64,000 bases of DNA from Pseudomonadota bacterium. Lineage in GTDB: Bacteria; Pseudomonadota; Alphaproteobacteria; Reyranellales; Reyranellaceae. Location of the stretch: positions 1-64,000 of the forward strand of contig JAFEBU010000032.1 of NCBI GenBank assembly GCA_018242505.1, written 5' to 3'. Position numbers and translations under genes: made by a program. The notes beneath the pieces were generated by a model, which saw nothing but the letters and a program-made list of their open reading frames with translations, had not been told where the DNA came from and made no database searches. Each line of letters opens with the position of its first letter. Positions within the stretch are counted from its first letter, which is position 1. This document shows positions 60,029-64,000 of the stretch, piece by piece.

Positions 60029-61051
60029 TTAAGCGGCTGTCAGCAGCGTCTCCACCATCCGGCGGAACTGCGTGGGGCCGGCATCGAGGCTGGTGGGCAG
60101 CATCTGCCGTTCGGGATCGAGGTCGATCAGCTTCTGCTGGGCCTCGATGATCGCCTTGTCCTCCTGGAAGGCCGTCTCGGTGACGGCGAACAGGCGATCG
60201 AGCTTGTCGGGGTCGATGTCGCCCACCCGCGCGCCCGCAGCGTAGAAATAACGCGAGGCGCGGGCGGAGATCGGCGTCACCGCCTGTTCGTCGAGGCGAT
60301 AGAAGAGCGGCGGACCTTCCGGTTCCCTGCCGCCGCTGGCCGCGGCGGTCCCCAGCGGATAGAAGCTGGTGCGCTGCAGGAAAAGGCCGGGAAAGAGGAA
60401 ATCATAGCTGTTCCACACGTCGAGCCGCTCGCCGAGCTTCCTCATGAAGCCGCGTGGCGAATGGTTGGAAAGCCAGCGCTGCATGCGCAGCCCGCGCTCG
60501 ACCGGCATCACGCGCGGCCGGCTATCGGCCCATTGCGGCATGTCGAGGCCCAGCGTGTTCTGGTGCACGAACGAGAGATGCGAGAGATCGAGCAGGTTGT
60601 CGTCGATCAGGAGATAATGCGCGGCATAGTCGATCTGGCCGGACTTCAGCCGATAGGCCGGATCGTCGAGTGCGACCGAAGGCGGGATCGCCCGGGGATC
60701 GGCCGCCGCCGCTTCCCCCATCCAGACCCACGCCCAGCTCCCGACGATCGCGGTCGGATAGCGGCGCACAGTGGCGCTCTGCGGGATGCGCGGCTGGCCC
60801 GGGATCTCGATGCAGCGGCCGTCGGGCGCGAACTTCAGGCCATGATACATGCAGCGCAGGTCGTCGCCTTCCAGGCGGCCCATGGTGAGCGGCGCGAAGC
60901 GGTGGCAGCAGCGATCCTCCAAGGCCACGATCATGCCGTCGCCGGTGCGATAGAGCGCGAGCGGCTGGTCGATGACGGTGCGCGCGTGGATGCGCCCCGG
61001 CTCCAGTTCGTGCGTCCAGGCCGCGACATACCAGGCATTGCGGACCCACAT
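60029..61051 (-). CDS. Rieske [2Fe-2S] aromatic oxygenase, VanA-like
   Basis: 340 residues. The Rieske cluster ligands are in C-C-H-R-F-A-P-L near residue 48 and C-M-Y-H-G-L-K-F near residue 67, and the mononuclear iron site has D-D-N-L-L-D-L-S-H-L-S-F-V-H near residue 150. The start ATG 61051 follows GAGGGAGGAAGG. It is of the vanillate-demethylase or phthalate type, but no reductase partner is adjacent and the substrate is unknown. The cyclase gene ends 15 bases upstream on the same strand. Confidence 0.87.
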   Translation of the reverse strand: MWVRNAWYVAAWTHELEPGRIHARTVIDQPLALYRTGDGMIVALEDRCCHRFAPLTMGRLEGDDLRCMYHGLKFAPDGRCIEIPGQPRIPQSATVRRYPTAIVGSWAWVWMGEAAAADPRAIPPSVALDDPAYRLKSGQIDYAAHYLLIDDNLLDLSHLSFVHQNTLGLDMPQWADSRPRVMPVERGLRMQRWLSNHSPRGFMRKLGERLDVWNSYDFLFPGLFLQRTSFYPLGTAAASGGREPEGPPLFYRLDEQAVTPISARASRYFYAAGARVGDIDPDKLDRLFAVTETAFQEDKAIIEAQQKLIDLDPERQMLPTSLDAGPTQFRRMVETLLTAA

Positions 61052-61065
61052 GCCTTCCTCCCTCG

Positions 61066-62904
61066 CTAGACCAGCCGATAGACATCGATCGGCTGCTCGT
61101 GGCCGCGCAGGATCCGGCGTTGCGGCTGCGGCACCTCGATGCCGAGGGCCGCACAATCCTGGACGGCGCCGAGCGTCGCGCCGCTTGTGAGCACCACGAC
61201 CTCGTCGGCCGGCGTCATATACTCCTTGCCGAGCTGCTCGAAACGCTGGGCAATGTTGACTGTATCGCCAACCACGGTGAAGTTCACGCGTCCCGGCGCA
61301 CCGATATTGCCGACGACCGCCGGCCCGGAATGCAGCCCGATGCGCAGGCGGATCGGCGCCTTGCCGGCGGCTCGGCGCAACGCGTTGTCTTCCCGGATGA
61401 CGTTGGCGATGGCCAGCGCGGCGCGGATCGCCGCCGCAGCGTGGTCCTCGCTTTGCGGCACGCTGCCCCAAATCGCCATCACGGAGTCGCCGATATACTT
61501 GTCGATAATCCCATGCTCGCGCTCGATACAGGCGCCGACCAGCGCGAAATGGTGATTGAGGAGCTCGGCCGTCTCGTGCTCGGGCAGGCTTTCGGCCTGC
61601 GGCGTGAAGCCCACGATATCGGTGAACATGACGGTGACCTCGACGCGCCGCGAGGCCAGCCCCTCCTCGCCGTGCTCCATCAGGCGCTTCACCAGTCGCT
61701 GAGGAACATAGACACCGAACCATTTCAGTGCGTCGCGCGCCTTCTCGAGGCTGCGGCCGGCATCGTCGATCTCGCGCAGGCGCGACGGCCGATGCAGGGG
61801 CTGGCTGAATTCCAGCCGCTCGATGGCCTCCGCCGCGCTGGTGATGGTACGGATCGAGCGTGCCATGCGCAGGCCCATCAGCAGGGCGAGCAGGGTTGCA
61901 AACAGGAGCGTGGCGGCCCCCACGATGGCGCCGTTGGTCAGACGATCGATATCGCTGGTCGCTTCCTCCAACGGAAGATACTGGCCGACCAGCCAGGGAT
62001 CCGGTCCGTAGCCTTTGAGCTCGCGGCGCACGAACACCCAGCGGCGTCCGTTCACTTCCACGATATGTCCGAGACTTCCCAGTGCACGCTCGATCGTCGG
62101 GCTGTGCACCGGCGGATCCCAGATGTGGGCGAGCACCGGGTCGCCCACATCCTGGATCGTCGGCAACGGCTTGGTGGGCGAGAGGCCCAGCCCCTCGGGA
62201 TCGATCAACCGGCGATGCGCCAGCACGTGGTTATGGCCGACCAGGATGAAGTAGTTGCCGCCGTTCGGCGGGGATGCCTCCTCGATGAGCTGCGAGAGGT
62301 CACCGATCCCGACCGTGGCCACCAACGCGCCGATGAAAGCATTGTCACTGCGCCGGACCGGCGCGCGCACATTCAGGAGGGGCTGCTTGAGCGTCGGACT
62401 CCAGAACAGATCGCCCCAGAAGGCCTTGCGCGCCGTCTGCAGCTCGCGGAAGCGCTCCAGCGTGCCGGGAATGTCGGCGAGCGGCACGGTGTCGCGGACG
62501 ATCGAGCCGTCGGGCTGGCGCATGGCGCGGTCGAGCTGGAGATCGAGCGAGGCGAAGGCGGTGATCGACACCGCCGGCATCTGGGCCAGCATCACCGCCA
62601 GCGTCTCGCGGACGGCGACGGGCGAATCGATGTCGACCCGCCCCTGCGCGGCAAGGGCGGCGATCAGCTCGAGCTCCTGTGCCACCGGATCGAGGCGGCT
62701 CTTGACCATCGATACCTGCGCCTCGATGACGCGCCCGGCACGGTCGACCAGAAGGCGTTCGGTCGTGCCGGTGGCGCCGGCGAGAACGGCGATGTAGGCG
62801 ACGCCGGAGATCAAGGCGAGCGAGCCGAAGGCCAGCGCCAGCGCCGCGATCAGCGGGACCCGCCATGGCCGCTGCGATCTCACGGCAGGAGAAACGTCCG
62901 ACAT
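61066..62904 (-). CDS. Membrane-bound class III adenylate/guanylate cyclase with a periplasmic sensor
   Basis: 612 residues: an N-terminal membrane helix (residues 15-45), a periplasmic double-Cache-like sensor (residues 50-310), a second membrane helix near residue 325, a HAMP linker near residue 360 and a C-terminal cyclase domain. The cyclase has V-M-F-T-D-I-V-G-F-T near residue 416, I-G-D-S-V-M-A-I-W-G near residue 461 and R-I-G-L-H-S-G-P-A-V-V-G near residue 507, including both metal-binding Asp. Starts at 62943 and 62922 are alternatives. It likely makes cAMP in response to an external ligand. Confidence 0.9.
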   Translation of the reverse strand: MSDVSPAVRSQRPWRVPLIAALALAFGSLALISGVAYIAVLAGATGTTERLLVDRAGRVIEAQVSMVKSRLDPVAQELELIAALAAQGRVDIDSPVAVRETLAVMLAQMPAVSITAFASLDLQLDRAMRQPDGSIVRDTVPLADIPGTLERFRELQTARKAFWGDLFWSPTLKQPLLNVRAPVRRSDNAFIGALVATVGIGDLSQLIEEASPPNGGNYFILVGHNHVLAHRRLIDPEGLGLSPTKPLPTIQDVGDPVLAHIWDPPVHSPTIERALGSLGHIVEVNGRRWVFVRRELKGYGPDPWLVGQYLPLEEATSDIDRLTNGAIVGAATLLFATLLALLMGLRMARSIRTITSAAEAIERLEFSQPLHRPSRLREIDDAGRSLEKARDALKWFGVYVPQRLVKRLMEHGEEGLASRRVEVTVMFTDIVGFTPQAESLPEHETAELLNHHFALVGACIEREHGIIDKYIGDSVMAIWGSVPQSEDHAAAAIRAALAIANVIREDNALRRAAGKAPIRLRIGLHSGPAVVGNIGAPGRVNFTVVGDTVNIAQRFEQLGKEYMTPADEVVVLTSGATLGAVQDCAALGIEVPQPQRRILRGHEQPIDVYRLV

Positions 62905-62993
62905 CGTGCTCAAGCGTCCCATAATATGGGGCATCCGCGTCAAACGCGAAGTCCTGCAACCGCCTTTTCCGGAACCGGAGCACCCGGCGGACG

Positions 62994-63743
62994 TTACCCA
63001 GGCGCTCGGATCGCGGTTGCGCGGGCCTTGGCCGTCAACGCCACCAGAGCGGTTCGTGCTTGCACCGGTGCGCTGAGCGGCGTCTCGAAGCCAAGGCGCG
63101 CCACCGTACCGCCGCAGCGCAAATCGATGCCCCCGGCATCGATCCCCGTCATCTTCCAGTCGCCGGCAGGATGGCCAAGAAGCCGCGTGGCGTAGAGCTG
63201 GACCGCATCGGCATGATCGGCATTCATATGAGCGAGGATTCCATCCTCGGCGGCGGCGAACGCCGCGAGCGATTGGACAAGGCTCGTATCCGCGAGCTCA
63301 GCCGCCGACAGCCAGCGGATCTTGCCGAACCCGGCCACCAGATGCGCGCGCTCGACTGCGACCCGGTAGAACTTGAAATCGGCGAAGCCAGCATACAGAT
63401 CGGCATCGGGATGATGCGCGAGGAAGCGCCGCTTCAACCGGCTGTCATCCGTCCGCCGGGCCCGACCGAGCAGCGACACGCGCGGACCGGTGAGCGGCTG
63501 GTCGAGGCCCGCGGTGCCGTCGAACAGGAGCGAGATGCGGTCATCGCTGGCGATCGCCTTGCTGTGATCGGCAAGGTCGCTCAAGAGCAGGATCGGCGCG
63601 AGATCGTGATCGACTGCGACCAGCACCAGCGAGCTGTAGGGCCAGCCGGCCTGGCCGGCGGGGCCGGGCAAAGCAGTCGCAAGCGCCGCTCTGTCCCGGC
63701 CGCGCACCAGCTCGCGGACCAGGTGCGGCAGGTCGTCAGTCAT
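62994..63743 (-). CDS. HugZ-family heme-degradation or FMN-binding protein
   Basis: 249 residues: an N-terminal pyridoxamine-5'-phosphate-oxidase-like split barrel (S-S-L-V-L-V-A near residue 36) and a C-terminal DUF2470 domain containing I-L-A-H-M-N-A-D-H-A-D-A near residue 168. HugZ/HutZ proteins bind heme and can degrade it, and this HMNADH-type motif is characteristic. No heme-uptake genes are adjacent. It starts at ATG 63743, divergent from chvI. Confidence 0.82.
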   Translation of the reverse strand: MTDDLPHLVRELVRGRDRAALATALPGPAGQAGWPYSSLVLVAVDHDLAPILLLSDLADHSKAIASDDRISLLFDGTAGLDQPLTGPRVSLLGRARRTDDSRLKRRFLAHHPDADLYAGFADFKFYRVAVERAHLVAGFGKIRWLSAAELADTSLVQSLAAFAAAEDGILAHMNADHADAVQLYATRLLGHPAGDWKMTGIDAGGIDLRCGGTVARLGFETPLSAPVQARTALVALTAKARATAIRAPG

Positions 63744-63856
63744 CGGAGGATAAAAAAAGCCGCATTTGCTCAGTTATCGATGGCAGATCGGGCGGACGGC
63801 GGCAACCGCTCGGTCTATGCTAACATCCGTTGCCGAGCCTGAGGAGAAGCCATTCC

Positions 63857-64000
63857 GTGCGCAAGAACATCGCCCTGGTCGACGACGACCGCAACATCCT
63901 CACCTCCGTGTCGATGCTGCTCGAAGCCGAGGGCTTCCAGGTGAAGACCTATCCCGACGGCGCGGCCGCGCTCGAGGGGCTGAACCAGGCGCCGCCCGAC
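63857..64000 (+). CDS. chvI: ChvI-type response regulator, N-terminal part (cut by window edge)
   Basis: 48 residues visible from GTG 63857: [15 protein letters not shown] near residue 5, with the phosphorylation region still to come, and A-E-G-F near residue 26. This opening is characteristic of ChvI from alphaproteobacteria, an OmpR-type regulator of envelope and acid-stress genes, normally followed by the kinase gene chvG. AGGAGAAG lies upstream. The remainder is outside the window. Confidence 0.85.
   Translation, partial: MRKNIALVDDDRNILTSVSMLLEAEGFQVKTYPDGAAALEGLNQAPPD

Noticed and set aside
61099..63195. A 698-residue plus-strand open frame over the adenylate cyclase
   Set aside because: Antisense shadow of the cyclase gene.
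1..64000. CRISPR array, rRNA operon or replication origin
   Set aside because: No regularly spaced repeats, rRNA sequence or DnaA-box cluster was seen.

Overview
This is a GC-rich alphaproteobacterial chromosome segment. The pointers are a ChvI-type response regulator at the right edge, the ileS-lspA-DUF3035-M16-M16 gene order, queF-queG, and abundant acyl-CoA, glutathione transferase and molybdenum-oxidoreductase genes. A Rhodospirillales- or Reyranella-like host is plausible, but the genus is a guess.

Layout. Positions 1-4078 are the end of an integrated element that continues off the left edge. It carries a P4-type tyrosine integrase whose gene starts next to the 3' end of a tRNA-Thr(CGT) gene. 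It also carries an XRE repressor divergent from a small DUF2285 protein, a LuxI-type acyl-homoserine-lactone synthase with a well-spaced lux box, and a DUF6499/DUF2285 gene split across two overlapping frames in the +1 relation. This is the control circuit known from rhizobial integrative and conjugative elements such as ICEMlSymR7A (traI2-msi172-msi171, qseM, qseC, intS). It is the most interesting part of the window.

From 4079 onward the sequence is chromosomal. 4.3-13.4 kb holds a lactate-permease-like carrier, a hydroxyacid dehydrogenase, a GST, a broken aspartate racemase, a DUF3859 protein, an AHL-lactonase-like hydrolase, a methyltransferase, an ABC binding protein and an adrenodoxin-reductase-like enzyme. 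13.4-25 kb holds queF-queG, a two-subunit molybdenum hydroxylase, tadA, two acyl-CoA dehydrogenases, a tight RNA-modification operon (rluB-type and rsmD) and a MATE pump. 25-37 kb is a leftward housekeeping block: mutL, pgi, two M16 peptidases, a DUF3035 lipoprotein, two tandem lspA copies, ileS and ribF. 37-45 kb has acyl-CoA genes followed by a decayed patch (phosphoribosyltransferase, TetR and cupin pseudogenes and an IS remnant), then two thioesterases, LysR, TetR and a TauD dioxygenase with clear palindromic operators. 45-56 kb has tRNA-Gln, a CHAD protein, a His-rich CobW GTPase, two GFA proteins, an RND efflux pair and a yybP-ykoY (Mn2+) riboswitch ahead of a GDT1-family transporter. 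56-64 kb has polA, a GST, a Rieske oxygenase, a membrane adenylate cyclase, a HugZ-like protein and the start of chvI.

In the mobile end, the likely logic is as follows. AHL made by LuxI, acting with an activator encoded outside the window, fires the luxI promoter and transcribes the split FseA-like gene. Only ribosomes that shift +1 make the full excision activator. The small DUF2285 protein would block the system unless the XRE protein silences it. These functional links are inferred by homology and synteny.
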